A DNA stretch of 64,000 bases from Fasciola hepatica (Eukaryota > Platyhelminthes > Trematoda > Plagiorchiida > Fasciolidae). The position numbers and the translations under genes are program-made. The stretch is taken from NCBI GenBank assembly GCA_948099385.1, contig CANUEZ040000067.1, positions 21,222,501 through 21,286,500 of the forward strand. Direction: 5' to 3'. Of the stretch, positions 41,801 to 56,900 are shown piece by piece (within the stretch, counting starts at the first letter, position 1; each line of letters opens with the position of its first letter). The notes under the pieces are model-generated. The model was not told where the DNA came from. It saw only the letters and a list, made by a program, of their open reading frames with translations, and did no database searches.

Positions 41801-44109
41801 AGAGCTTGGTTATTATTTGCAATTGAGTAGTAGGAGATTAGATTTGTATATAATATGATTCATCATGCAGCTTGAACGCTCAACTCACCATTGAAAACGA
41901 TGGAAGCACTGTACAGCTGTTTCATCCTTGTTGGGAATCATCAGCAGTGCACATCCACCGAGCCCCCACGGGGACTCGAACTCGGGGTGGACGATTGTGA
42001 ATCGAACACCCTAACCACAAGGCTATCCGGGTTGGCTCTCAACAGTTTGCTGAACATCTACACTACATGATATAGCACCCTTCCGTCACTGGCTTTTGAA
42101 CGGTAACAACCCGCTTCCCACACAGCGATCGACTCCTATGATGGATGACTTCTCTGTAGGGGCCTAAGTACAACGAAGGCATTCCGTTATGAACAACCTA
42201 CAGAGCTTGGTTATTATTTGCAATTGAGTAGTAGGAGATTAGATTTGTATATAATATGATTCATCATGCAGCTTGAACGCTCAACTCACCATTGAAAACG
42301 ATGGAAGCACTGTACAGCTGTTTCATCCTTGTTGGGAATCATCAGCAGTGCACATCCACCGAGCCCCCACGGGGACTCGAACCCGGGGTGAACGATTGTG
42401 AATCGAACACCTTAACCACAAGGCTATCCGGATTGGCTCACAACGGTTTGCTGAACATCTACACTACATGATATAGCACCCTTCCGTCACTGGCTTTTGA
42501 ACGGTAACAACCCGCTTCCCACACAGCGATCGACTCCTATGATGGATGACTTCTCTGTAGGGGCCTAAGTACAACGAACGCATTCCGTTATGAACAACCT
42601 ACAGAGCTTGGTTATTATTTGCAATTGAGTAGTAGGAGATTAGATTTGTATATAATATGATTCATCATGCAGCTTGAACGCTCAACTCACCATTGAAAAC
42701 GATGGAAGCACTGTACAGCTGTTTCATCCTTGTTGGGAATCATCAGCAGTGCACATCCACCGAGCCCCCACGGGGACTCGAACCCGGGGTGAACGATTGT
42801 GAATCGAACAACTTAACCACAAGGCTATCCGGATTGGCTCTGAACGAGATGCTGAACATGTACACTACATGATATAGCACCCTTCCGTCACTGGCTTTTG
42901 AACGGTAACAACCCGCTTCCCACACAGCGATCGACTCCTATGATGGATGACTTCTCTGTAGGGGCCTAAGTACAACGAAGGCATTCCGTTATGAACAACC
43001 TACAGAGCTTGGTTATTATTTGCAATTGAGTAGTAGGAGATTAGATTTGTATATAATATGATTCACCATGCAGCTTGAACGCTCAACTCACCATTGAAAA
43101 CGATGGAAGCACTGTACAGCTGTTTCATCCTTGTTGGGAATCATCAGCAGTGCACATCCACCGAGCCCCCACGGGGACTCGAACCCGGGGTGAACGATTG
43201 TGAATCGAACAACTTAACCACAAGGCTATCCGGGTTGGCTCACAACGGTTTGCTGAACATGTACACTACATGATATAGCACCCTTCCGTCACTGGCTTTT
43301 GAACGGTAACAACCCACTTCCCACACAGCGATCGACTCCTATGATGGATGACTTCTCTGTAGGGGCCTAAGTACAACGAACGCATTCCGTTATGAACAAC
43401 CTACAGAGCTTGGTTATTATTTGCAATTGAGTAGTAGGAGATTAGATTTGTATATAATATGATTCATCATGCAGCTTGAACGCTCAACTCACCATTGAAA
43501 ACGATGGAAGCACTGTACAGCTGTTTCATCCTTGTTGGGAATCGTCATCAGTGCACATCCACCGAGCCCCCACGGGGACTCGAACTCGGGGTGAACGATT
43601 GTGAATCGAACAACTTAACCACAAGGCTATCCGGGTTGGCTCTCAACGGTTTGCTGAACATCTACACTACATGATATAGCACCCTTCCGTCACTGGCTTT
43701 TGAACGGTAACAACCCGCTTCCCACACAGCGATCGACTCCTATGATGGATGACTTCTCTGTAGGGGCCTAAGTACAACGAAGGCATTCCGTTATGAACAA
43801 CCTACAGAGCTTGGTTATTATTTGCAATTGAGTAGTAGGAGATTAGATTTGTATATAATATGATTCATCATGCAGCTTGAACGCTCAACTCACCATTGAA
43901 AACGATGGAAGCACTGTACAGCTGTTTCATCCTTGTTGGGAATCATCAGCAGTGCACATCCACCGAGCCCCCACGGGGACTCGAACTCGGGGTGAACGAT
44001 TGTGAATCGAACACCTTAACCACAAGGCTATCCGGATTGGCTCTCAACGGTTTGCTGAACATCTACACTACATGATATAGCACCCTTCCGTCACTGGCTT
44101 TTGAACGGT

Positions 44110-47100
44110 AACAACCCGCTTCCCACACAGCGATCGACTCCTATGATGGATGACTTCTCTGTAGGGGCCTAAGTACAACGAACGCATTCCGTTATGAACA
44201 ACCTACAGAGCTTGGTTATTATTTGCAATTGAGTAGTAGGAGATTAGATTTGTATATAATATGATTCATCATGCAGCTTGAACGCTCAACTCACCATTGA
44301 AAACGATGGAAGCACTGTACAGCTGTTTCATCCTTGTTGGGAATCATCAGCAGTGCACATCCACCGAGCCCCCACGGGGACTCGAACTCGGGGTGGACGA
44401 TTGTGAATCGAACACCTTAACCACAAGGCTATCCGGGTTGGCTTTCAATGGTTTGCTGAACATGTACACTACATGATATAGCACCCTTCCGTCACTGGCT
44501 TTTGAACGGTAACAACCCACTTCCCACACAGCGATCGACTCCTATGATGGATGACTTCTCTGTAGGGGCCTAAGTACAACGAACGCATTCCGTTATGAAC
44601 AACCTACAGAGCTTGGTTATTATTTGCAATTGAGTAGTAGGAGATTAGATTTGTATATAATATGATTCATGATGCAGCTTGAACGCTCAACTCACCATTG
44701 AAAACGATGGAAGCACTGTACAGCTGTTTCATCTTTGTTGGGAATCGTCATCAGTGCACATCCACCGAGCCCCCACGGGGACTCGAACTCGGGGTGAACG
44801 ATTGTGAATCGAACACCTTAACCACAAGGCTATCCGGGTTGGCTCTCAACGGTTTGCTGAACATCTACACTACATGATATAGCACCCTTCCGTCACTGGC
44901 TTTTGAACGGTAACAACCCACTTCCCACACAGCGATCGACTCCTATGATGGATGACGTCTCTGTAGGGGCCTAAGTACAACGAAGGCATTCCGTTATGAA
45001 CAACCTACAGAGCTTGGTTATTATTTGCAATTGAGTAGTAGGAGATTAGATTTGTATATAATATGATTCACCATGCAGCTTGAACGCTCAACTCACCATT
45101 GAAAACGATGGAAGCACTGTTCAGCTGTTTCATCCTTGTTGGGAATCATCAGCAGTGCACATCCACCGAGCCCCCACGGGGACTCGAACCCGGGGTGAAC
45201 GATTGTGAATCGAACACCTTAACCACAAGGCTATCCGGGTTGGCTCTGAACGGTTTGCTGAACATCTACACTACATGATATAGCACCCTTCCGTCACTGG
45301 CTTTTGAACGGTAACAACCCGCTTCCCACACAGCGATCGACTCCTATGATGGATGACTTCTCTGTAGGGGCCTAAGTACAACGAAGGCATTCCGTTATGA
45401 ACAACCTACAGAGCTTGGTTATTATTTGCAATTGAGTAGTAGGAGATTAGATTTGTATATAATATGATTCATCATGCAGCTTGAACGCTCAACTCACCAT
45501 AGAAAACGATGGATGCACTGTACAGCTGTTTCATCCTTGTTGGGAATCATCAGCAGTGCACATCCACCGAGCCCCCACGGGGACTCGAACCCGGGGTGAA
45601 CGATTGTGAATCGAACACCTTAACCACAAGGCTATCCGGGTTGGCTCTCAACGGTTTGCTGAACATCTACACTACATGATATAGCACCCTTCCGTCACTG
45701 GCTTTTGAACGGTAACAACCCACTTCCCACACAGCGATCGACTCCTATGATGGATGACTTCTCTGTAGGGGCCTAAGTACAACGAAGGCATTCCATTATG
45801 AACAACCTACAGAGCTTGGTTATTATTTGCAATTGAGTAGTAGGAGATTAGATTTGTATATAATATGATTCATCATGCAGCTTGAACGCTCAACTCACCA
45901 TTGAAAACGATGGAAGCACTGTACAGCTGTTTCATCCTTGTTGGGAATCATCAGCAGTGCACATCCACCGAGCCCCCACGGGGACTCGAACTCGGGGTGA
46001 ACGATTGTGAATCGAACACCTTAACAACAAGGCTATCCGGATTGGCTCTCAACGGTTTGCTGAACATCTACACTACATGATATAGCACCCTTCCGTCACT
46101 GGCTTTTGAACGGTAACAACCCGCTTCCCACACAGCGATCGACTCCTATGATGGATGACTTCTCTGTAGGGGCCTAAGTACAACGAAGGCATTCCGTTAT
46201 GAACAACCTACAGAGCTTGGTTATTATTTGCAATTGAGTAGTAGGAGATTAGATTTGTATATAATATGATTCATCATGCAGCTTGAACGCTCAACTCACC
46301 ATTGAAAACGATGGAAGCACTGTACAGCTGTTTCATCCTTGTTGGGAATCATCAGCAGTGCACATCCACCGAGCCCCCACGGGGACTCGAACTCGGGGTG
46401 GACGATTGTGAATCGAACACCTTAACCACAAGGCTATCCGGGTTGGCTTTCAATGGTTTGCTGAACATCTACACTACATGATATAGCACCCTTCCGTCAC
46501 TGGCTTTTGAACGGTAACAACCCACTTCCCACACAGCGATCGACTCCTATGATGGATGACTTCTCTGTAGGGGCCTAAGTACAACGAACGCATTCCGTTA
46601 TGAACAACCTACAGAGCTTGGTTATTATTTGCAATTGAGTAGTAGGAGATTAGATTTGTATATAATATGATTCATCATGCAGCTTGAACGCTCAACTCAC
46701 CATTGAAAACGATGGAAGCACTGTACAGCTGTTTCATCCTTGTTGGGAATCGTCATCAGTGCACATCCACCGAGCCCCCACGGGGACTCGAACCCGGGGT
46801 GAACGATTGTGAATCGAACACCTTAACCACAAGGCTATCCGGGTTGGCTCTCAACGGTTTGCTGAACATGTACACTACATGATATAGCACCCTTCCGTCA
46901 CTGGCTTTTGAACGTTAACAACCCACTTCCCACACAGCGATCGACTCCTATGATGGATGACGTCTCTGTAGGGGCCTAAGTACAACGAAGGCATTCCGTT
47001 ATGAACAACCTACAGAGCTTGGTTATTATTTGCAATTGAGTAGTAGGAGATTAGATTTGTATATAATATGATTCACCATGCAGCTTGAACGCTCAACTCA

Positions 47101-47317
47101 CCATTGAAAACGATGGAAGCACTGTACAGCTGTTTCATCCTTGTTGGGAATCATCAGCAGTGCACATCCACCGAGCCCCCACGGGGACTCGAACCCGGGG
47201 TGAACGATTGTGAATCGAACACCTTAACCACAAGGCTATCCGGGTTGGCTCACAACGGTTTGCTGAACATCTACACTACATGATATAGCACCCTTCCGTC
47301 ACTGGCTTTTGAACGGT
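44110..47317. repeat. Block duplicated at a five-unit (2005-bp) offset
   Basis: k=110 and k=115 share GGGTGGACG plus GGCTTTCAATGG. The next copies, k=111 and k=116, share the CGTCATCAG ribozyme allele and CCCACTTCC. The third copies, k=112 and k=117, share GATGACGTC and CACCATGCAG. Three adjacent unit types recurring in order indicate a multi-unit duplication. k=119 repeats the third type again. Confidence 0.7.
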
Positions 47318-49322
47318 AACAACCCGCTTCCCACACAGCGATCGACTCCTATGATGGATGACTTCTCTGTAGGGGCCTAAGTACAACGAAGGCATTCCGT
47401 TATGAACAACCTACAGAGCTTGGTTATTATTTGCAATTGAGTAGTAGGAGATTAGATTTGTATATAATATGATTCATCATGCAGCTTGAACGCTCAACTC
47501 ACCATTGAAAACGATGGAAGCACTGTACAGCTGTTTCATCCTTGTTGGGTATCATCAGCAGTGCACATCCACCGAGCCCCCACGGGGACTCGAACCCGGG
47601 GTGAACGATTGTGAATCGAACACCTTAACCACAAGGCTATCCGGGTTGGCTCTCAACGGTTTGCTGAACATGTACACTACATGATATAGCACCCTTCCGT
47701 CACTGGCTTTTGAACGGTAACAACCCACTTCCCACACAGCGATCGACTCCTATGATGGATGACGTCTCTGTAGGGGCCTAAGTACAACGAAGGCATTCCG
47801 TTATGAACAACCTACAGAGCTTGGTTATTATTTGCAATTGAGTAGTAGGAGATTAGATTTGTATATAATATGATTCACCATGCAGCTTGAACGCTCAACT
47901 CACCATTGAAAACGATGGAAGCACTGTTCAGCTGTTTCATCCTTGTTGGGAATCATCAGCAGTGCACATCCACCGAGCCCCCACGGGGACTCGAACCCGG
48001 GGTGAACGATTGTGAATCGAACACCTTAACCACAAGGCTATCCGGGTTGGCTCACAACGGTTTGCTGAACATCTACACTACATGATATAACACCCTTCCG
48101 TCACTGGCTTTTGAACGGTAACAACCCGCTTCCCACACAGCGATCGACTCCTATGATGGATGACTTCTCTGTAGGGGCCTAAGTACAACGAAGGCATTCC
48201 GTTATGAACAACCTACAGAGCTTGGTTATTATTTGCAATTGAGTAGTAGGAGATTAGATTTGTATATAATATGATTCATCATGCAGCTTGAACGCTCAAC
48301 TCACCATAGAAAACGATGGATGCACTGTACAGCTGTTTCATCCTTGTTGGGAATCATCAGCAGTGCACATCCACCGAGCCCCCACGGGGACTCGAACCCG
48401 GGGTGAACGATTGTGAATCGAACACCTTAACCACAAGGCTATCCGGGTTGGCTCTCAACGGTTTGCTGAACATCTACACTACATGATATAGCACCCTTCC
48501 GTCACTGGCTTTTGAACGGTAACAACCCACTTCCCACACAGCGATCGACTCCTATGATGGATGACTTCTCTGTAGGGGCCTAAGTACAACGAACGCATTC
48601 CGTTATGAACAACCTACAGAGCTTGGTTATTATTTGCAATTGAGTAGTAGGAGATTAGATTTGTATATAATATGATTCATCATGCAGCTTGAACGCTCAA
48701 CTCACCATTGAAAACGATGGAAGCACTGTACAGCTGTTTCATCCTTGTTGGGAATCATCAGCAGTGCACATCCACCGAGCCCCCACGGGGACTCGAACCC
48801 GGGGTGAACGATTGTGAATCGAACACCTTAACCACAAGGCTATCCGGGTTGGCTCTCAACAATTTGCTGAACATCTACACTACATGATATAGCACCCTTC
48901 CGTCACTGGCTTTTGAACGGTAACAACCCGCTTCCCACACAGCGATCGACTCCTATGATGGATGACTTCTCTGCAGGGGCCTAAGTACAACGAACGCATT
49001 CCGTTATGAACAACCTACAGAGCTTGGTTATTATTTGCAATTGAGTAGTAGGAGATTAGATTTGTATATAATATGATTCATCATGCAGCTTGAACGCTCA
49101 ACTCACCATTGAAAACGATGGAAGCACTGTACAGCTGTTTCATCCTTGTTGGGAATCGTCATCAGTGCACATCCACCGAGCCCCCACGGGGACTCGAACT
49201 CGGGGTGAACGATTGTGAATCGAACACCTTAACCACAAGGCTATCCGGGTTGGCTCTCAACGGTTTGCTGAACATCTACACTACATGATATAGCACCCTT
49301 CCGTCACTGGCTTTTGAACGGT

Positions 49323-50924
49323 AACAACCCACTTCCCACACAGCGATCGACTCCTATGATGGATGACTTCTCTGTAGGGGCCTAAGTACAACGAAGGCAT
49401 TCCGTTATGAACAACCTACAGAGCTTGGTTATTATTTGCAATTGAGTAGTAGGAGATTAGATTTGTATATAATATGATTCATCATGCAGCTTGAACGCTC
49501 AACTCACCATTGAAAACGATGGATGCACTGTACAGCTGTTTCATCCTTGTTGGGAATCATCAGCAGTGCACATCCACCGAGCCCCCACGGGGACTCGAAC
49601 CCGGGGTGAACGATTGTGAATCGAACAACTTAACCACAAGGCTATCCGGATTGGCTCTCAACGGTTTGCTGAACATCTACACTACATGATATAGCACCCT
49701 TCCGTCACTGGCATTGAACGGTAACAACCCGCTTCCCACACAGCGATCGACTCCTATGATGGATGACTTCTCTGTAGGGGCCTAAGTACAACGAACGCAT
49801 TCCGTTATGAACAACCTACAGAGCTTGGTTATTATTTGCAATTGAGTAGTAGGAGATTAGATTTGTATATAATATGATTCATCATGCAGCTTGAACGCTC
49901 AACTCACCATTGAAAACGATGGAAGCACTGTACAGCTGTTTCATCCTTGTTGGGAATCATCAGCAGTGCACATCCACCGAGCCCCCACGGGAACTCGAAC
50001 TCGGGGTGAACGATTGTGAATCGAACACCTTAACCACAAGGCTATCCGGGTTGGCTCTCAACGGTTTGCTGAACATCTACACTACATGATATAGCACCCT
50101 TCCGTCACTGGCTTTTGAACGGTAACAACCCACTTCCCACACAGCGATCGACTCCTATGATGGATGACTTCTCTGTAGGGGCCTAAGTACAACGAGGGCA
50201 TTCCGTTATGAACAACCTACAGAGCTTGGTTATTATTTGCAATTGAGTAGTAGGAGATTAGATTTGTATATAATATGATTCATCATGCAGCTTGAATGCT
50301 CAACTCACCATTGAAAACGATGGAAGCACTGTACAGCTGTTTCATCCTTGTTGGGAATCATCAGCAGTGCACTACCACCGAGCCCCCACGGGGACTCGAA
50401 CTCGGGGTGAACGATTGTGAATCGAACACCTTAACCACAAGGCTATCCGGGTTGGCTCTCAACGGTTTGCTGAACATCTACACTACATGATATAGCACCC
50501 TTCCGTCACTGGCTTTTGAACGGTAACAACCCGCTTCCCACACAGCGATCGACTCCTATGATGGATGACTTCTCTGTAGGGGCCTAAGTACAACGAAGGC
50601 ATTCCGTTATGAACAACCTACAGAGCTTGGTTATTATTTGCAATTGAGTAGTAGGAGATTAGATTTGTATATAATATGATTCATCATGCAGCTTGAACGC
50701 CCAACTCACCATTGAAAACGATGGAAGCACTGTACAGCTGTTTCATCCTTGTTGGGAATCATGAGCAGTGCACATCCACCGAGCCCCCACGGGGACTCGA
50801 ACCCGGGGTGAACGATTGTGAATCGAACAACTTAACCACAAGGCTATCCGGATTGGCTCTCAACGGTTTGCTGAACATCTACACTACATGATATAGCACC
50901 CTTCCGTCACTGGCATTGAACGGT
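49323..50924. repeat. Two units with the same 1-bp deletion, three units apart
   Basis: Units k=123 (49323-49722) and k=126 (50525-50924) are each 400 bp. Both read GGCATTGAACGG where other copies read GGCTTTTGAACGG, and both carry CAACTTAACC and GGATTGGCTC. The shared indel and flanking alleles indicate common descent of at least the last 100 bases of the unit. Their ribozyme halves differ: k=123 is intact, k=126 carries the G5 change. The copied or converted tract may therefore be shorter than a unit. Confidence 0.85.
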
Positions 50925-53900
50925 AACAACCCGCTTCCCACACAGCGATCGACTCCTATGATGGATGACTTCTCTGTAGGGGCCTAAGTACAACGAAGGC
51001 ATTCCGTTATGAACAACCTACAGAGCTTGGTTATTATTTGCAATTGAGTAGTAGGAGATTAGATTTGTATATAATATGATTCATCATGCAGCTTGAACGC
51101 CCAACTCACCATTGAAAACGATGGAAGCACTGTACAGCTGTTTCATCCTTGTTGGGAATCATGAGCAGTGCACATCCACCGAGCCCCCACGGGGACTCGA
51201 ACTCGGGGTGAACGATTGTGAATCGAACACCTTAACCACAAGGCTATCCGGGTTGGCTCTCAACGGTTTGCTGAACATCTACACTACATGATATAGCACC
51301 CTTCCGTCACTGGCTTTTGAACGGTAACAACCCGCTTCCCACACAGCGATCGACTCCTATGATGGATGACTTCTCTGTAGGGGCCTAAGTACAACGAAGG
51401 CATTCCGTTATGAACAACCTACAGAGCTTGGTTATTATTTGCAATTGAGTAGTAGGAGATTAGATTTGTATATAATATGATTCATCATGCAGCTTGAACG
51501 CTCAACTCACCATTGAAAACGATGGAAGCACTGTTCAGCTGTTTCATCCTTGTTGGGAATCATCAGCAGTGCACATCCACCGAGCCCCCACGGGGACTCG
51601 AACCCGGGGTGAACGATTGTGAATCGAACACCTTAACCACAAGGCTATCCGGGTTGGCTCTCAACGGTTTGCTGAACATCTACACTACATGATATAACAC
51701 CCTTCCGTCACTGGCTTTTGAACGGTAACAACCCGCTTCCCACACAGCGATCGACTCCTATGATGGATGACTTCTCTGTAGGGGCCTAAGTACAACGAAG
51801 GCATTCCGTTATGAACAACCTACAGAGCTTGGTTATTATTTGCAATTGAGTAGTAGGAGATTAGATTTGTATATAATATGATTCATCATGCAGCTTGAAC
51901 GCTCAACTCACCATTGAAAACGATGGAAGCACTGTACAGCTGTTTCATCCTTGTTGGGAATCATGAGCAGTGCACATCCACCGAGCCCCCACGGGGACTC
52001 GAACCCGGGGTGAACGATTGTGAATCGAACAACTTAACCACAAGGCTATCCGGATTGGCTCTCAACGGTTCGCTGAACATCTACACTACATGATAAAGCA
52101 CCCTTCGGTCACTGGCTTTTGAACGGTAACAACCCGCTTCCCACACAGCGATCGACTCCTGTGATGGATGACTTCTCTGTAGGGGCCTAAGTACAACGAA
52201 GGCATTCCGTTATGAACAACCTACAGAGCTTGGTTATTATTTGCAATTGAGTAGTAGGAGATTAGATTTGTATATAATATGATTCATCATGCAGCTTGAA
52301 CGCTCAACTCACCATTGAAAACGATGGAAGCACTGTACAGCTGTTTCATCCTTGTTGGGAATCATCAGCAGTGCACATCCACCGAGCCCCCACGGGGACT
52401 CGAACTCGGGGTGAACGATTGTGAATCGAACACCTTAACCACAAGGCTATCCGGGTTGGCTCTCAACGGTTTGCTGAACATGTACACTACATGATATAGC
52501 ACCCTTCCGTCACTGGCTTTTGAACGGTAACAACCCGCTTCCCACACAGCGATCGACTCCTATGATGGATAACTTCTCTGTAGGGGCCTAAGTACAACGA
52601 ACGCATTCCGTTATGAACAACCTACAGAGCTTGGTTATTATTTGCAATTGAGTAGTAGGAGATTAGATTTGTATATAATATGATTCATCATGCAGCTTGA
52701 ACGCTCAACTCACCATTGAAAACGATGGAAGCACTGTACAGCTGTTTCATCCTTGTTGGGAATCATGAGCAGTGCACATCCACCGAGCCCCCACGGGGAC
52801 TCGAACCCGGGGTGAACGATTGTGAATCGAACACCTTAACCACAAGACTATCCGCGTTGGCTCTCAACGGTTTGCTGAACATCTACACTACATGATATAG
52901 CACCCTTCCGTCACTGGCTTTTGAACGGTAACAACCCGCTTCCCACACAGCGATCGACTCCTATGATGGATGACTTCTCTGTAGGGGCCTAAGTACAACG
53001 AACGCATTCCGTTATGAACAACCTACAGAGCTTGGTTATTATTTGCAATTGAGTAGTAGGAGATTAGATTTGTATATAATATGATTCATCATGCAGCTTG
53101 AACGCTCAACTCACCATTGAAAACGATGGAAGCACTGTACAGCTGTTTCATCCTTGTTGGGAATCATCAGCAGTGCACATCCACCGAGCCCCCACGGGGA
53201 CTCGAACCCGGGGTGAACGATTGTGAATCGAACACCTTAACCACAAGGCTATCCGGGTTGGCTCTCAACGGTTTGCTGAACATCTACACTACATGATATA
53301 GCACCCTTCCGTCACTGGCTTTTGAACGGTAACAACCCGCTTCCCACACAGCGATCGACTCCTATGATGGATGACTTCTCTGTAGGGGCCTAAGTACAAC
53401 GAACGCATTCCGTTATGAACAACCTACAGAGCTTGGTTATTATTTGCAATTGAGTAGTAGGAGATTAGATTTGTATATAATATGATTCATCATGCAGCTT
53501 GAACGCTCAACTCACCATTGAAAACGATGGAAGCACTGTACAGCTGTTTCATCCTTGTTGGGAATCGTCATCAGTGCACATCCACCGAGCCCCCACGGGG
53601 ACTCGAACCCGGGGTGAACGATTGTGAATCGAACACCTTAACCACAAGACTATCCGCGTTGGCTCTCAACGGTTTGCTGAACATGTACACTACATGATAT
53701 AGCACCCTTCCGTCACTGGCTTTTGAACGGTAACAACCCGCTTCCCACACAGCGATCGACTCCTATGATGGATGACTTCTCTGTAGGGGCCTAAGTACAA
53801 CGAACGCATTCCGTTATGAACAACCTACAGAGCTTGGTTATTATTTGCAATTGAGTAGTAGGAGATTAGATTTGTATATAATATGATTCATCATGCAGCT

Positions 53901-56900
53901 TGAACGCTCAACTCACCATTGAAAACGATGGAAGCACTGTACAGCTGTTTCATCCTTGTTGGGAATCATCAGCAGTGCACATCCACCGAGCCCCCACGGG
54001 GACTCGAACCCGGGGTGAACGATTGTGAATCGAACAACTTAACCACAAGGCTATCCGGGTTGGCTCTCAACGGTTTGCTGAACATCTACACTACATGATA
54101 TAGCACCCTTCCGTCACTGGCTTTTGAACGGTAACAACCCGCTTCCCACACAGCGATCGACTCCTATGATGGATGACTTCTCTGTAGGGGCCTAAGTACA
54201 ACGAAGGCATTCCGTTATGAACAACCTACAGAGCTTGGTTATTATTTGCAATTGAGTAGTAGGAGATTAGATTTGTATATAATATGATTCATCATGCAGC
54301 TTGAACGCTCAACTCACCATTGAAAACGATGGAAGCACTGTACAGCTGTTTCATCCTTGTTGGGAATCATGAGCAGTGCACATCCACCGAGCCCCCACGG
54401 GGACTCGAACCCGGGGTGAACGATTGTGAATCGAACACCTTAACCACAAGGCTATCCGGGTTGGCTCTCAACGGTTTGCTGAACATCTACACTACATGAT
54501 ATAGCACCCTTCCGTCACTGGCTTTTGAACGGTAACAACCCACTTCCCACACAGCGATCGACTCCTATGATGGATGACTTCTCTGTAGGGGCCTAAGTAC
54601 AACGAAGGCATTCCGTTATGAACAACCTACAGAGCTTGGTTATTATTTGCAATTGAGTAGTAGGAGATTAGATTTGTATATAATATGATTCATCATGCAG
54701 CTTGAACGCTCAACTCACCATTGAAAACGATGGAAGCACTGTACAGCTGTTTCATCCTTGTTGGGAATCATCAGCAGTGCACATCCACCGAGCCCCCACG
54801 GGGACTCGAACCCGGGGTGAACGATTGTGAATCGAACAACTTAACCACAAGGCTATCCGGATTGGCTCTCAACGGTTTGCTGAACATCTACACTACATGA
54901 TATAGCACCCTTCCGTCACTGGCTTTTGAACGGTAACAACCCGCTTCCCACACAGCGATCGACTCCTATGATGGATGACTTCTCTGTAGGGGCCTAAGTA
55001 CAACGAAGGCATTCCGTTATGAACAACCTACAGAGCTTGGTTATTATTTGCAATTGAGTAGTAGGAGATTAGATTTGTATATAATATGATTCATCATGCA
55101 GCTTGAACGCTCAACTCACCATTGAAAACGATGGAAGCACTGTACAGCTGTTTCATCCTTGTTGGGAATCATGAGCAGTGCACATCCACCGAGCCCCCAC
55201 GGGGACTCGAACCCGGGGTGAACGATTGTGAATCGAACACCTTAACCACAAGGCTATCCGGGTTGGCTCTCAACGGTTTGCTGAACATGTACACTACATG
55301 ATATAGCACCCTTCCGTCACTGGCTTTTGAACGGTAACAACCCGCTTCCCACACAGCGATCGACTCCTATGATGGATGACTTCTCTGTAGGGGCCTAAGT
55401 ACAACGAAGGCATTCCGTTATGAACAACCTACAGAGCTTGGTTATTATTTGCAATTGAGTAGTAGGAGATTAGATTTGTATATAATATGATTCATCATGC
55501 AGCTTGAACGCTCAACTCACCATTGAAAACGATGGAAGCACTGTACAGCTGTTTCATCCTTGTTGGGAATCGTCATCAGTGCACATCCACCGAGCCCCCA
55601 CGGGGACTCGAACCCGGGGTGAACGATTGTGAATCGAACACCTTAACCACAAGGCTATCCGGGTTGGCTCTCAACGGTTTGCTGAACATCTACACTACAT
55701 GATATAGCACCCTTCCGTCACTGGCTTTTGAACGGTAACAACCCGCTTCCCACACAGCGATCGACTCCTATGATGGATGACTTCTCTGTAGGGGCCTAAG
55801 TACAACGAAGGCATTCCGTTATGAACAACCTACAGAGCTTGGTTATTATTTGCAATTGAGTAGTAGGAGATTAGATTTGTATATAATATGATTCATCATG
55901 CAGCTTGAACGCTCAACTCACCATTGAAAACGATGGAAGCACTGTACAGCTGTTTCATCCTTGTTGGGAATCATGAGCAGTGCACATCCACCGAGCCCCC
56001 ACGGGGACTCGAACCCGGGGTGAACGATTGTGAATCGAACAACTTAACCACAAGGCTATCCGGGTTGGCTCTCAACGGTTTGCTGAACATCTACACTACA
56101 TGATATAGCACCCTTCCGTCACTGGCTTTTGAACGGTAACAACCCGCTTCCCACACAGCGATCGACTCCTATGATGGATGACTTCTCTGTAGGGGCCTAA
56201 GTACAACGAAGGCATTCCGTTATGAACAACCTACAGAGCTTGGTTATTATTTGCAATTGAGTAGTAGGAGATTAGATTTGTATATAATATGATTCATCAT
56301 GCAGCTTGAACGCTCAACTCACCATTGAAAACGATGGAAGCACTGTACAGCTGTTTCATCCTTGTTGGGAATCGTCATCAGTGCACATCCACCGAGCCCC
56401 CACGGGGACTCGAACCCGGGGTGAACGATTGTGAATCGAACACCTTAACCACAAGACTATCCGCGTTGGCTCTCAACGGTTTGCTGAACATCTACACTAC
56501 ATGATATAGCACCCTTCCGTCACTGGCTTTTGAACGGTAACAACCCGCTTCCCACACAGCGATCGACTCCTATGATGGATGACTTCTCTGTAGGGGCCTA
56601 AGTACAACGAAGGCATTCCGTTATGAACAACCTACAGAGCTTGGTTATTATTTGCAATTGAGTAGTAGGAGATTAGATTTGTATATAATATGATTCATCA
56701 TGCAGCTTGAACGCTCAACTCACCATTGAAAACGATGGAAGCACTGTACAGCTGTTTCATCCTTGTTGGGAATCATCAGCAGTGCACATCCACCGAGCCC
56801 CCACGGGGACTCGAACCCGGGGTGAACGATTGTGAATCGAACAACTTAACCACAAGGCTATCCGGGTTGGCTCTCAACGGTTTGCTGAACATCTACACTA

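Noticed and set aside
28658..50490. Plus-strand reading frames of 64-71 codons (28658-28873, 29460-29675, 34272-34487, 50296-50490) and one of 67 codons at 58311-58514
   Set aside because: Each overlaps the antisense of the ribozyme and tRNA-like domain and depends on unit-specific single changes such as CTTTAGC. No conserved start context or protein motif is seen.
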